The notes beneath the pieces were generated by a model. The model was given only the letters and a program-made list of their open reading frames with translations. It was not told where the DNA came from and did no database searches. A DNA stretch of 64,000 nucleotides, from positions 1 through 64,000 of the forward strand of contig NZ_JAHKQH010000022.1 in the NCBI RefSeq assembly GCF_018861025.1, written 5' to 3'. Below are positions 17,808 through 26,968 of this stretch, one piece after another. Within the stretch, counting starts at the first letter, position 1. Each line of letters opens with the position of its first letter. This DNA comes from Psychrosphaera sp. B3R10. Lineage in GTDB: Bacteria; Pseudomonadota; Gammaproteobacteria; Enterobacterales; Alteromonadaceae. The position numbers and the translations under genes are program-made.

Positions 17808-18295
17808 TCGTTATGCCGAATAGCAGGAAAAGTCATGCCGAGTGCAGAGGCCGTTCATAACTCGCTTTAAATCAGCTCAAAATTTCAGAACAAAAAAACG
17901 TCATTCCAAAAGAGCGGAGCGATATTTGGAACCTCCAACCAAGTGCAGAGGAAGTTCATAATCCAACTTCAATCAGCTCATAATTTCAGAACAAAAAACG
18001 TCATTCCAAAAGAGCGGAGCGATATTTGGAACCTCCAACCAAGTGCAGTGGAAGTTCATAATCCAACTTCAATCAGCTCATAATTCCGAACAAAAAACGT
18101 CATCCCAAAAGAGCCAAGGCGATATTAGGGATCTCCAACCAAGTGCAGAGGAATGTCATAATTCACTTTTAAATTGGCTCAAAAGTCCAGAACAAAAAAC
18201 GTCATCCCAAAAGAGCCACGGCGATATTAGGGATCTCCAACCAAGTGCAGAGGAAGTTCATAGTTCGCTTTCAGTTGATGTGACTGAACTTCAGG
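17808..18295 (+). repeat. Tandem array of the ~100-bp dispersed repeat (4 good units plus a degenerate one)
   Basis: Units begin with ACGTCAT at 17898, 17998, 18097 and 18199 (spacings 100, 99 and 102 bp), each with CCAAAAGAGC, GCGATATT, CTCCAACCAAGTGCAGAGGA (or a near match) and TTCATAAT. A degenerate unit at 17808-17897 precedes them. The array lies between the mdeA promoter and the pspC terminator. ORFs in it are repeat-derived. Confidence 0.85.
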
Positions 18296-18298
18296 TAC

Positions 18299-18322
18299 AA
18301 AAAAATGGCCCTTAGGCCATTT
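18299..18322 (-). terminator. Intrinsic terminator of pspABC
   Basis: Stem AAATGGCC/GGCCATTT with a TAAG loop, followed by seven T on the minus strand, 28 nt past the pspC stop. Confidence 0.9.
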
Positions 18323-18349
18323 CTTAAATTGTGAATATCTTGGTTGTTA

Positions 18350-18790
18350 CTACAAACGATTAATTTCTCGTTTCAATGTATATTCATTCGAAGTAACGTA
18401 ACCTTCCATATTGCGAACTCGGCGTTCGATTCCTTCAAACTGTCTCGCAATGTCTCTAAAAGCTTGTTTTGGTGGTTCTCCTGACTGCCAAACTTTACTT
18501 TTAACTTCTACGGCTCGGTCGATATCTTCATTTTCATCAAAACGGTGCCATTGGTCTTGAGCTTGTTTTAGGCCATCCTTGCGTCTTGAAACCGTGCCGT
18601 CTTTGTCTAAAATAAACCAACACGCGACATAAGCGATAAAAAAGAACCCGCCTGAGAAGACTAAACCACTAAACCAGACTATTCTGACTAACCATGGTTC
18701 CATTCCGGTGTATTCTGCAACACCAGCACAAACGCCGGCTATTTTACCTTTGCTAGGAATACGATTTAGCTGTTTATTTGATTTAGTCAT
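18350..18790 (-). CDS. pspC: Phage-shock protein C
   Basis: 146 residues. The PspC domain is at the N-terminus (LNRIPSKGKIAGVCAGVAEYTG), followed by one membrane segment (GLVFSGGFFFIAYVACWFIL) and a charged helical tail. It senses membrane stress with PspB and relieves PspA inhibition of PspF. It lies 9 nt after pspB. Confidence 0.95.
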   Translation of the reverse strand: MTKSNKQLNRIPSKGKIAGVCAGVAEYTGMEPWLVRIVWFSGLVFSGGFFFIAYVACWFILDKDGTVSRRKDGLKQAQDQWHRFDENEDIDRAVEVKSKVWQSGEPPKQAFRDIARQFEGIERRVRNMEGYVTSNEYTLKREINRL

Positions 18791-18799
18791 ACCCTACTC

Positions 18800-19039
18800 C
18801 TAAGCGTTTTTGTTGCGCCAATCAGGCGCTTCTACGTCTAATATTGACTCTAATGTTTTAACACGTTCACCCAATATTTCGGCTTTTCGTGCTAACTCAT
18901 GCAGTTCAACAATTTCGTTCTCATTTAATCCCTGGCCAACCTGCTTTTTACTTCTGTAATGCATAATTAGCCAAATCGGTGCGACAAAGATCATGAAGAT
19001 GATAATTGGCGCGATTAAAATTCCGACTACGTCGCTCAT
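18800..19039 (-). CDS. pspB: Phage-shock protein B
   Basis: 79 residues. N-terminal membrane helix (LIAPIIIFMIFVAPIWLIMH), then a cytoplasmic leucine-zipper-like helix (LHELARKAEILGERVKTLES). Partner of PspC. Middle gene of pspABC. Confidence 0.95.
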   Translation of the reverse strand: MSDVVGILIAPIIIFMIFVAPIWLIMHYRSKKQVGQGLNENEIVELHELARKAEILGERVKTLESILDVEAPDWRNKNA

Positions 19040-19061
19040 AAATTACTCCCCAAAGACTCTA

Positions 19062-19730
19062 TTAGTCTTTCTTCGCTTTTTTCATTTTAGCTTTAAGCGC
19101 TTCAAGTTCACTGTTCACTTTATCTGACGATTCTAACTCAGCAAACTCGTCTGCTAATGACTTGTTACCTAAATCGTAAGACTCAACTTCAGCTTCCAAA
19201 TTATCAATTTTACGTTCGTATTGTTCAAATCGAGACAATGCGTCGTTAATTTTGCCACTGTTCAGTTTAGTTTTCACATTCAAACGTGAACTGGCTGTTT
19301 TGCCGCGCATCAAGATTGTTTTTTGACGTGCTTTGGCATCTTCAAGTTTAGTTTGCAACTGACCAATTTCATCTTTAAGACGATTAACCTGTTCGTCTAG
19401 CGACTCTAAGTCATGGTCTAACATAGCCACGTTTTCTTCACAACGTTGACGTTCAGACAATGCTTGACGAGCAAGGTCTTCGCGGTCTTTAGACAAAGCT
19501 AATTCCGCTTTAGACTGCCAATCTGCCGTTTCGACTTTCAGTCTGTCGATGCGTCTTACCACATCTTTTTTGTCGGCTAAAGTGCGTGCTGAAGAAGAGC
19601 GAACTTCGACTAACGTGTCTTCCATTTCCTGAATGATCAACCGGACCATTTTTTCCGGATCTTCAGCTTTATCTAAAAGTGAATTAATATTTGCGTTCAC
19701 AATGTCTGCAAAGCGAGAAAAAATACCCAT
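19062..19730 (-). CDS. pspA: Phage-shock protein A
   Basis: 222 residues, coiled-coil throughout; MGIFSRFADIVNANINSLLD and EDPEKMVRLIIQEMEDTL are family hallmarks. It is an ESCRT-III-like protein that binds damaged inner membrane and inhibits PspF. First gene of pspABC, divergent from pspF with 185 bp between them. Confidence 0.97.
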   Translation of the reverse strand: MGIFSRFADIVNANINSLLDKAEDPEKMVRLIIQEMEDTLVEVRSSSARTLADKKDVVRRIDRLKVETADWQSKAELALSKDREDLARQALSERQRCEENVAMLDHDLESLDEQVNRLKDEIGQLQTKLEDAKARQKTILMRGKTASSRLNVKTKLNSGKINDALSRFEQYERKIDNLEAEVESYDLGNKSLADEFAELESSDKVNSELEALKAKMKKAKKD

Positions 19731-19777
19731 AATACGTACCTCATTTATAAAGACTTGTTATCAAGTTGGGGTAATAC

Positions 19778-19794
19778 ATTCAGATATCCTGCCA
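19778..19794 (-). promoter_or_regulatory. Possible sigma-54 promoter for pspABC
   Basis: On the minus strand TGGCAGGATATCTGAA resembles the sigma-54 consensus TGGCAC-N5-TTGCA. The -24 GG is good, but the -12 GC is replaced by GA, so the match is partial. It lies about 50 nt upstream of pspA, where PspF-dependent sigma-54 control is expected from other bacteria. Confidence 0.35.
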
Positions 19795-19915
19795 CTTTTT
19801 ACAGAAGTTGTAACCCGATGTTTTATAATAATTTTTATTTTCTTTAGGGAAAACTTTAAGTTTTGTTGTTTTTAAAATACACTAACAATTAGTCATTTTA
19901 ACCAAGTGTTGCATT

Positions 19916-21001
19916 ATGAGCCAATTCAGAAACAAAGATAATCTAATCGGACAAGCCAATAGTTTTTTAGAAGTATTAGAAAAAGTATCGCAACTTGCCC
20001 CTTTGAATAAACCTGTTCTTATTATAGGTGAACGGGGAACCGGTAAAGAGTTAATCGCAGCCCGCTTGCATTACCTTTCACAACGTTGGGACCAAAACTA
20101 CGTTACCCTTAACTGTGCAGCCTTAAATGAGAACCTATTAGAAAGTGAATTGTTTGGTCATGAATCCGGCGCATTTACCGGTGCAGGAAAACGACACGAA
20201 GGGCGATTTGAACGTGCCAACAGCGGTACATTGTTTTTAGACGAGTTAGCGAACACCTCGGGCTTAGTGCAAGAGAAGTTGCTTCGAGTTATAGAATACG
20301 GCGAATTTGAACGCGTCGGGGGCACTAAAACAGTAAAAATTGATACACGCTTGGTGTGTGCTACCAATGAAGACTTACCGGCATTAGCTGAGTCGGGTGA
20401 GTTTCGCTCTGACTTACTAGACCGTTTAGCGTTTGATGTAATCACCTTGCCTCCACTGCGTGAACGATATGAAGATATTATGGTGCTCGCCGAACATTTT
20501 GCCATCTCTATGGTAAAAGAACTGGGTTGGGAGCTATTTAGTGGTTTCTCTCGTCGAGCCAAAGAGTTACTATTAGACTATCATTGGCCTGGTAATGTAC
20601 GAGAGTTAAAAAACGTGGTTGAACGTAGTGTTTATCGCTCAGCAAATCCCCATGTACCTGTACATGAAATTGTCTTAGACCCATTTGATAGTCCGTATCG
20701 TCCTGAAAAACGCATCAAGACACAAGACCGTCAGTCGGCGCCTCAAGTGATTAAAGAAATCGTTAACATATCAGCGAACGATACAGTTGACCAACCCCCT
20801 GTCGCAACCAAGCCTCAGCACACGTTCCCGCTTAATTTCAAAGATGCGAGTCAAGAATTTGAAGTGGATTTAATCACAACCGCCCTTTCTCATTGCCAAT
20901 ACAATCAGAAAAAGACCGCCGAGCAACTTGAAGTCACCTATCATCAATTACGTGGTTATCTTAAAAAATACAATTTATTGGATAAAAATTCCGATGATTA
21001 A
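19916..21001 (+). CDS. pspF: Psp operon transcriptional activator PspF
   Basis: 361 residues. Sigma-54 AAA+ activator without an N-terminal sensor domain: Walker A GERGTGKE, GAFTGAGKRHEGRFE (sigma-54 loop intact), Walker B GTLFLDELAN, then a C-terminal helix-turn-helix (NQKKTAEQLEVTYHQLRGYL). No strong Shine-Dalgarno precedes the ATG. Its last 8 bases overlap the start of sapA, so pspF and sapABCDF are probably cotranscribed. Confidence 0.95.
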   Translation: MSQFRNKDNLIGQANSFLEVLEKVSQLAPLNKPVLIIGERGTGKELIAARLHYLSQRWDQNYVTLNCAALNENLLESELFGHESGAFTGAGKRHEGRFERANSGTLFLDELANTSGLVQEKLLRVIEYGEFERVGGTKTVKIDTRLVCATNEDLPALAESGEFRSDLLDRLAFDVITLPPLRERYEDIMVLAEHFAISMVKELGWELFSGFSRRAKELLLDYHWPGNVRELKNVVERSVYRSANPHVPVHEIVLDPFDSPYRPEKRIKTQDRQSAPQVIKEIVNISANDTVDQPPVATKPQHTFPLNFKDASQEFEVDLITTALSHCQYNQKKTAEQLEVTYHQLRGYLKKYNLLDKNSDD

Positions 21002-22643
21002 AACAGTTTTGGCCCATGTAGTAAAAAGTGGTAATTACAAACGACTGTGGTTGTTATTGTTTTGTAATTTACTAAACGCCTGCGGCCAATACGATGATTC
21101 TAAGTTAGCAGCTAAAACCTTATTATATTGTAGTGAAGGCTCACCAGAGACTTTTAATCCACAACTTGTAACTTCTGGTACAACAATAGACGCTGTATCC
21201 CAGCAAATATACAATCGTTTAGTTAAAATTGATCCCACCAATGGCCGAGTTGTTTCAGACATTGCACGTAAAGTTATCGTTTCTAGCGACGCAATGCGAT
21301 ACCGATTTTACCTACGAAAAGGAGTGGAATTTCACACCACCAATTACTTTACGCCAACACGAACGTTAACCAGTGAAGATGTGTTGTTTACCTTTTCTCG
21401 CATATTGCACCAAGACCATCCTTATCACGATGTTGGCGGGGGCCAGTACCCATTTTTTGAAGGCATCGGCCTCAGTGACTTAATTGAACAAATCATCGTG
21501 GTAGACGATTTAACTATCGAATTTCGATTAGTTGATCCACAGGCATCCTTCTTAGCTAACATGGCCACGGATTTTGCAGTTATATTGTCGGCTGAGTATG
21601 GAGAACAATTGCAAGCAGCTGAAAATAAGGACCAAATTGATACCAAACCAATTGGAACCGGTCCGTTTAAGTTTGTGCAATATGACCGTGACCACCACAT
21701 TCGCTATCATGCCCACGAAAAATATTGGCAAACCGCCAGCGAATTACAGCAAATCATTTTTGATATCACGCCTAACAACAGTTCACGCTTAGCAAAACTA
21801 CTAACCGGTGAATGTGATGTTATGGGTTACCCTACGGCGTCTGATGTCGGTTATTTACATAGTAAAAAAGGCATAGATATTGTTGAAACGACGTCTATGA
21901 ATGTCAGTTACTGGGCTTTTAATACCAATGTACCACCATTTGATAATGCCAATGTGCGCAAAGCGCTAAGCTACATTGTTGACCGAGAAGCTATTATCGA
22001 CGCCGTTTATTTTGATTTAGCTGAACCCGCAAATAGTTTGGTTCCGCCAACGTCGTGGGCCTATGACAATACAAACTACGTCCGTCCTTTTTCACTTGAG
22101 AAAGCCAAAGAGTTGTTAGCTCAAGAAGGCTATGAAGATGGTTTTGAAATGGATATTTGGGCTATGCCTGTACAACGTGTTTACAATCCAAATGCGGGGA
22201 AAATGGCAGAAATTCTTCAGCAAAATTTGGCTAAAATTAACATAACAGCAAACATCATCACCTACGACTGGGGGACCTTTCGTAAGCGATTAGCAAAAGG
22301 TGAGCATGATTCGGTATTAATTGGTTGGCTTGCTGACAACTCAGATCCGGATAACTTTTATCGTCCGCTGCTAAGTTGTGCATCGGCTTCTTCTGGCTCA
22401 AATCGGAGCGGCTGGTGTAATGATGAATTTGACCGCAATATTATAAGTGCGCTGTCGATAACAGACCACGACACACGAAAGGCCTATTACCAAGCCGCAG
22501 AAGCTGTGTTATTCGAACATTCGCCATTGGTTCCAATTGCCCATGCCGTGAGACATAAAGTGCACAGAGATTACATTAAACAGGTTAATATTAACCCTTA
22601 TGGCGGCATTGATTTTTCAAAAGCCGTTAAGAAGGTGAAATAA
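20994..22643 (+). CDS. sapA: Peptide ABC transporter substrate-binding lipoprotein SapA
   Basis: 549 residues from the ATG at 20994, which gives a lipoprotein signal with lipobox LLNAC (Cys30). An in-frame start 66 bases upstream lies inside pspF and would spoil the signal. SBP family 5 features follow (SEGSPETFNPQLVTSGT, then PIGTGPFKFVQYD). It binds peptides in the periplasm for SapBCDF; in enterics this confers antimicrobial-peptide resistance. First sap gene, overlapping pspF by 8 bp and adjoining sapB. Confidence 0.93.
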   Translation: MIKTVLAHVVKSGNYKRLWLLLFCNLLNACGQYDDSKLAAKTLLYCSEGSPETFNPQLVTSGTTIDAVSQQIYNRLVKIDPTNGRVVSDIARKVIVSSDAMRYRFYLRKGVEFHTTNYFTPTRTLTSEDVLFTFSRILHQDHPYHDVGGGQYPFFEGIGLSDLIEQIIVVDDLTIEFRLVDPQASFLANMATDFAVILSAEYGEQLQAAENKDQIDTKPIGTGPFKFVQYDRDHHIRYHAHEKYWQTASELQQIIFDITPNNSSRLAKLLTGECDVMGYPTASDVGYLHSKKGIDIVETTSMNVSYWAFNTNVPPFDNANVRKALSYIVDREAIIDAVYFDLAEPANSLVPPTSWAYDNTNYVRPFSLEKAKELLAQEGYEDGFEMDIWAMPVQRVYNPNAGKMAEILQQNLAKINITANIITYDWGTFRKRLAKGEHDSVLIGWLADNSDPDNFYRPLLSCASASSGSNRSGWCNDEFDRNIISALSITDHDTRKAYYQAAEAVLFEHSPLVPIAHAVRHKVHRDYIKQVNINPYGGIDFSKAVKKVK

Positions 22644-23674
22644 TGTTTAATTACGTTTATCGCAAAGTTTGGCTACTATTTTTTATTACATTCGCAGTTT
22701 TTACGTTTGTATTTTCCCTTAATTATATGTTTCCCGGCGATGTACTAAGTAATATGACCGGCATTGGAGAAATCCCCGCCGAAGAATACACCGAACTAGC
22801 TCGTATCTATAAACTCGACCAAAACGTTATTGTTCAATACTTCTATTTCCTAATTCGAATGTTTGACGGTAATTGGGGTCAGTCTTTCACCAATGGCACC
22901 AGTATATTTGATCAGGTATTTAACGCCCTACCCGCGACCATTGAACTCGCGACCTTTGCATTAATCTATAGCTTTATCGTTGCAATACCTTTAGGTATTT
23001 TAGCGTCGTCAGAGACAAAACCGTGGTTAGATAAATCCATCTTGGCTATGTCGATATTTGGGTTTTCAATGCCTATATTTTGGTTAGCTTTGTTAATGAT
23101 TTTGGTTTTTTCAATTAATTTAGGCTGGTTTCCCATCTCAGGGCGTCTAAGTTTAGTTTATGACATTCCAACCGTAACCGGGTTTATGATCATCGACATA
23201 TTGCTGTCTGATGTGAGTTATAAACGCGAAGCCCTAGGTGACGCGGTTAACCATCTAGCAATCCCAACATTTGTTCTTGCTGCTTACCCAACAACCGTCT
23301 TGATACGAACAACACGCCAGTCAATGAAAAACGTGATGAACACCAGTTATGTGAAAGCCGCTAGAGCAAAAGGTTTGTCTCATATACAAGTGTTGCGACG
23401 ACATGGTTTACGAAATGGTTTGTTGCCCGTTATTCAAATGATGGGGCTGCACTTTGGTACTTTGATCACGCTTGCTATGGTCACCGAAGTTATTTTCTCC
23501 TGGCCTGGTGTTGGTTTATGGCTCGTCGATGCAATTCATCAACGTGATTACCCAGCAATACAAGGTGGTATTTTAGCGATGTCAGGGATGGTCTTTGTCG
23601 CCACTATCTTATTTGATGTTATTTATATGATTTTTGACCCATTGGCGAGAAGACACGGTTATGGAAAAATTTAG
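22643..23674 (+). CDS. sapB: Peptide ABC transporter permease SapB
   Basis: 343 residues, BPD_transp_1 family. Several membrane spans (VWLLFFITFAVFTFVFSLNY at the N-terminus). The EAA loop for ATPase contact is visible (YVKAARAKGLSHIQVLRRHG). Its ATG shares a base with the sapA stop (TAATG). Confidence 0.95.
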   Translation: MFNYVYRKVWLLFFITFAVFTFVFSLNYMFPGDVLSNMTGIGEIPAEEYTELARIYKLDQNVIVQYFYFLIRMFDGNWGQSFTNGTSIFDQVFNALPATIELATFALIYSFIVAIPLGILASSETKPWLDKSILAMSIFGFSMPIFWLALLMILVFSINLGWFPISGRLSLVYDIPTVTGFMIIDILLSDVSYKREALGDAVNHLAIPTFVLAAYPTTVLIRTTRQSMKNVMNTSYVKAARAKGLSHIQVLRRHGLRNGLLPVIQMMGLHFGTLITLAMVTEVIFSWPGVGLWLVDAIHQRDYPAIQGGILAMSGMVFVATILFDVIYMIFDPLARRHGYGKI

Positions 23675-24554
23675 ATTTTTTACGAGTCCTAACAACTCGT
23701 CGCCAATCCACCAATTATGGCGCTTGTTTAAAAGTAATCACTTTTCTCTCGTTGCAGCTTGGTTATTTTTGTTTTTTATTCTAGTCGCAATATTTGCGCC
23801 TATGCTTGCCCCCTACTCACCATTTGCACAGCATCCTGAGTCATTGCTTACGCCACCAGCGTGGCACCCAGATGGGACCATAGCGTTTCCGTTTGGAACC
23901 GACGCACTAGGCCGAGATATCTTTACTCGGGTATTGTACGGATTAGGGTTTTCATTCGGATTGGCCATAGTTTCTGTTTTTATGGCGCTAACGTTAGGGG
24001 TACTCATTGGTGTATTCGCAGGTTTTAGTAAAGGTATTCGCTCTAGTTTTTTAAACCACATTTTGGACATCGCGCTAACAATGCCTTCGTTACTCATTGC
24101 CATTGTTATTGTCGCAATATTAGGTCCCGGGATCGCTAATACGTTTTGGGCCGTTGTACTCGCGATGCTACCGCAGTTTATTCATCACATTCGCACTGAA
24201 GTCGCAGAGCTCTTAAATAAAGATTTTATTATTGCCTATAAGCTTGATGGCGCCAAACCTTCACATTTATTTTATTACGCTTTGTTACCAAATTTGGTTG
24301 AAAACATCATTATATTTTCAACCATGGCGATTTCTTCGGCCATTCTCGACATAGCCGTTTTAGGCTTTATTGGAATTGGCGCACAATCGCCAGAACCAGA
24401 ACTTGGCACTATGGTGTCGGATAGCTTAGACGTATTTTATTTGAATCCATGGACAGTCATGTTACCGGGTTTATTGCTATTCCTTTGTATTTTATCCACT
24501 AACATCGTTGGTGATGGTTTGAGGCATGCGTTAAAAGAACGCCGGCTTCAATAG
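23661..24554 (+). CDS. sapC: Peptide ABC transporter permease SapC
   Basis: 297 residues from the ATG at 23661, which overlaps sapB by 14 bp; a TTG 27 bases upstream is in frame but less likely. SapC/DppC features: FGTDALGRDIFTRVLYG, the EAA-type loop IAYKLDGAKPSHLFYYALLP, and six predicted spans. Inner-membrane partner of SapB. Confidence 0.94.
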   Translation: MEKFRFFTSPNNSSPIHQLWRLFKSNHFSLVAAWLFLFFILVAIFAPMLAPYSPFAQHPESLLTPPAWHPDGTIAFPFGTDALGRDIFTRVLYGLGFSFGLAIVSVFMALTLGVLIGVFAGFSKGIRSSFLNHILDIALTMPSLLIAIVIVAILGPGIANTFWAVVLAMLPQFIHHIRTEVAELLNKDFIIAYKLDGAKPSHLFYYALLPNLVENIIIFSTMAISSAILDIAVLGFIGIGAQSPEPELGTMVSDSLDVFYLNPWTVMLPGLLLFLCILSTNIVGDGLRHALKERRLQ

Positions 24555-24562
24555 GGAACCAA

Positions 24563-25558
24563 ATGCGCTTACTTGATATTAGAAATCTTAACATTGAACT
24601 AAAGACCAACGACGAAACAATTAAAGCCGTTGAGTCTGCCAATTTCTCCATGAAAATGGGTGAAGTCAGTGGCCTAATTGGTGAATCTGGCTCGGGCAAA
24701 AGTTTAATTGCTAAAGCGCTTGTTGGCGTATTAAACAACCGTTGGAATGTCACCGCTGACCGCCTGCATTTTATGGGCGAAGATTTAAACCGAATGACTG
24801 AACAAAAGCGACGAAAGATCATTAGCTCCAACATTGCTATTGTCTATCAAGAACCCCGCAGATGTTTAGACCCAACTGCCGATATCTTTTCACAAATGGA
24901 AGAGTCACTGCCGGAATACGAGTTTAAAGGCTGGTTTAACGCTAATAAAGTTCATAGGTTAAAACGGTGCATCAACTTGCTTCATAAAGTAGGCATTAAA
25001 GATCATAATGCGGTGTTTAATAGCTATCCGCACATGCTATCGGAAGGTGTCTGTCAAAAGATAATGATCGCGATGGCCATTGCCAAAGAACCTAAATTGC
25101 TCATTGCAGACGAGCCAACCACCGCGCTGGAAAGTTCAACCTCATTGCAAGTGATTAAGCTGTTAAAAAGCCTTAATCAACTGAAAGACATGGCGATGAT
25201 TTTTATTACACACAACTTGAGTTCAATCACCAGTTGGGCCGATAGTATTAATGTTATGTACTGTGGCCAATTAATTGAAAGTGGCCCGACAAATAAAGTT
25301 TTGTCGTCTCCAAAACATCCCTATACAAAAGCCCTATTTGACAGTGAACCTGATTTTCAGGATCACGAATATAATATTCGCAAAAAATTATATACGCTCA
25401 AAGGAACAATTCCTACATTGCAGCATTTACCTATTGGCTGTCGCTTAGGTCCACGTTGCCCCAATGCCCAAAAAGCCTGCGTAACTATGCCAGAACAAGT
25501 TAAGTTAAAAGGTCAGTACTTTAGGTGTCACCACCCTTTGATTGGAGACAGCAAATGA
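24563..25558 (+). CDS. sapD: Peptide ABC transporter ATPase SapD
   Basis: 331 residues. Walker A GESGSGKS, Walker B LLIADEPTTALE and the H-loop FITHNL are present. The ABC signature is degenerate (LSEGVCQKIMIAMA), as is normal for SapD. The oligopeptide-transporter C-terminal Cys motif is present (RLGPRCPNAQKAC). It ends by a 4-bp ATGA overlap with sapF. Confidence 0.95.
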   Translation: MRLLDIRNLNIELKTNDETIKAVESANFSMKMGEVSGLIGESGSGKSLIAKALVGVLNNRWNVTADRLHFMGEDLNRMTEQKRRKIISSNIAIVYQEPRRCLDPTADIFSQMEESLPEYEFKGWFNANKVHRLKRCINLLHKVGIKDHNAVFNSYPHMLSEGVCQKIMIAMAIAKEPKLLIADEPTTALESSTSLQVIKLLKSLNQLKDMAMIFITHNLSSITSWADSINVMYCGQLIESGPTNKVLSSPKHPYTKALFDSEPDFQDHEYNIRKKLYTLKGTIPTLQHLPIGCRLGPRCPNAQKACVTMPEQVKLKGQYFRCHHPLIGDSK

Positions 25559-26325
25559 CGGCTCCGATATTTTCGATTTTGAACATTAGCAAGTGTTACA
25601 AAGACAAATCTCACTGGTTGAAAAAGGGTAAAGATAAAACCATAGGGCCGATTAGTTTTCATTTATTCCCTGGTGAAACATTGGCGATTATTGGTGAAGC
25701 GGGTTCTGGTAAAAGCACCATAGCTCGATTATTAGCAGGTGCAGAACAACCAGATACTGGGCAATTATTTCACCATGTAGACGTGGTTAAGTGGGATGAC
25801 TCTAAGTTCTTTTGCCAAAATATTCGGATGATATTTCAGGACGCCCAAAAGTCCCTTAACCCTACGGTTCCTATAGGCAATCAACTTGAACAACCTTTGC
25901 TCTTTAATACAACATTAGATAAAGCACAGCGTCGTGAAAAAATATTACAAGCACTTAGAATGGTAGGCTTGTTACCAGAACACGCCGACTATTACCCACA
26001 CATGTTTTCGGGGGGCCAAGCACAACGGATTGGCATAGCACGCGCGTTAATTTTAGATCCTAAAGTCGTAATTATAGATGAAGCACTCGCACCACTCGAT
26101 CCATCATTGAGGGCGCAGGTTATAAACTTATTATTAGACTTACAACAAACTCACAAACTGACCTATGTATTAATATCTCACCAAATCTCTTTGATTAAGT
26201 ACCTAAGCGATAGAATTATTGTGATGGATGATGGCCAGATAATTGAGCAAGGTCACACTGAGGACGTTTTCACAGACCCTCAACATGCAAAAACAAGAAA
26301 GCTACTGACGTCGTTAGATATGTAG
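25555..26325 (+). CDS. sapF: Peptide ABC transporter ATPase SapF
   Basis: 256 residues. Walker A GEAGSGKS, signature FSGGQAQRIGIARAL, Walker B VVIIDEALAPLD. The ATG at 25555 overlaps the sapD stop and has TTGGAG upstream; a GTG 30 bases earlier is unlikely. Last gene of the pspF-sapABCDF string. No terminator other than the repeat-rich region follows. Confidence 0.95.
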   Translation: MTAPIFSILNISKCYKDKSHWLKKGKDKTIGPISFHLFPGETLAIIGEAGSGKSTIARLLAGAEQPDTGQLFHHVDVVKWDDSKFFCQNIRMIFQDAQKSLNPTVPIGNQLEQPLLFNTTLDKAQRREKILQALRMVGLLPEHADYYPHMFSGGQAQRIGIARALILDPKVVIIDEALAPLDPSLRAQVINLLLDLQQTHKLTYVLISHQISLIKYLSDRIIVMDDGQIIEQGHTEDVFTDPQHAKTRKLLTSLDM

Positions 26326-26341
26326 ACGCGGGGCTTGTGCC

Positions 26342-26400
26342 TTTCTTTGCCCTGCGGGCGGCTATTTCGACTGCGTCGACCATACTTTTTGCAACAGCCC
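26342..26400 (-). repeat. 59-bp inverted repeat, left copy
   Basis: Its reverse complement (GGGCTGTTGCAAAAAGTATG onward) matches 29299-29357 with one mismatch. It contains the palindrome GTCGAC. The two copies face each other across the DHH-cysC region, 2.9 kb apart. Confidence 0.9.
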
Positions 26401-26414
26401 AAATCAACAGAAAA

Positions 26415-26925
26415 AACCGTCATCCCAACTACCAGAAAAACGTCATCCTAAAAGAGCCTTAGCGATATTTGGGATCTCCAACCAAGTGCAGAGGAAGTTC
26501 ATAATTCACTTTTAATTGGCATACAGTAATCAGAATAAAAAACGTCATCCTAAAAGAGCCTTAGCGATATTTGGGATCTCCAACCAAGTTCAGAGGAATG
26601 CCATAATTTGCTTTCAATTGGCTCATAATTTCAGAAAGAAAAACGTCATTCCAAAAGAGCGGAGCGATATTTGGAACCTCCAACAGAGTGCTGAGGAAGT
26701 TCATAATCCATCTTCAATTGGCTCATAATTTCAGAAAAAAAACGTCATCCCAAAAGAGCCACAGCGATATTAGGGATCTCCAACCAAATGCAGAGGAAGT
26801 TCATAATCCAACTTAAATTGGCTGATAGTAATCAGAATAAAAACCGTCATTCCCAAAGCTTGTAATATAAGTCAGCCACAGCGATATTAGGGATCTCCAA
26901 CCAAGTGCAGAGGAAGTTATAAATA
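26415..26925 (+). repeat. Tandem array of the ~100-bp dispersed repeat (5 units)
   Basis: Units begin with the CGTCAT edge near 26440, 26542, 26643, 26742 and 26844 (spacings about 99-102 bp), after a short partial unit at 26415. The last unit is the variant with AAGCTTGTAATATAAGTCAG and begins CCGTCAT. The array fills the space between the convergent sapF and DHH genes. Confidence 0.85.
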
Positions 26926-26968
26926 TCAGCAACTCTGACCCCACTGGTCCTTATTTTCCAACAGAAAC

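Noticed and set aside
17808-18295. CRISPR-like regular repeats
   Set aside because: The whole ~100-bp unit repeats without unique spacers, and no cas genes are near.
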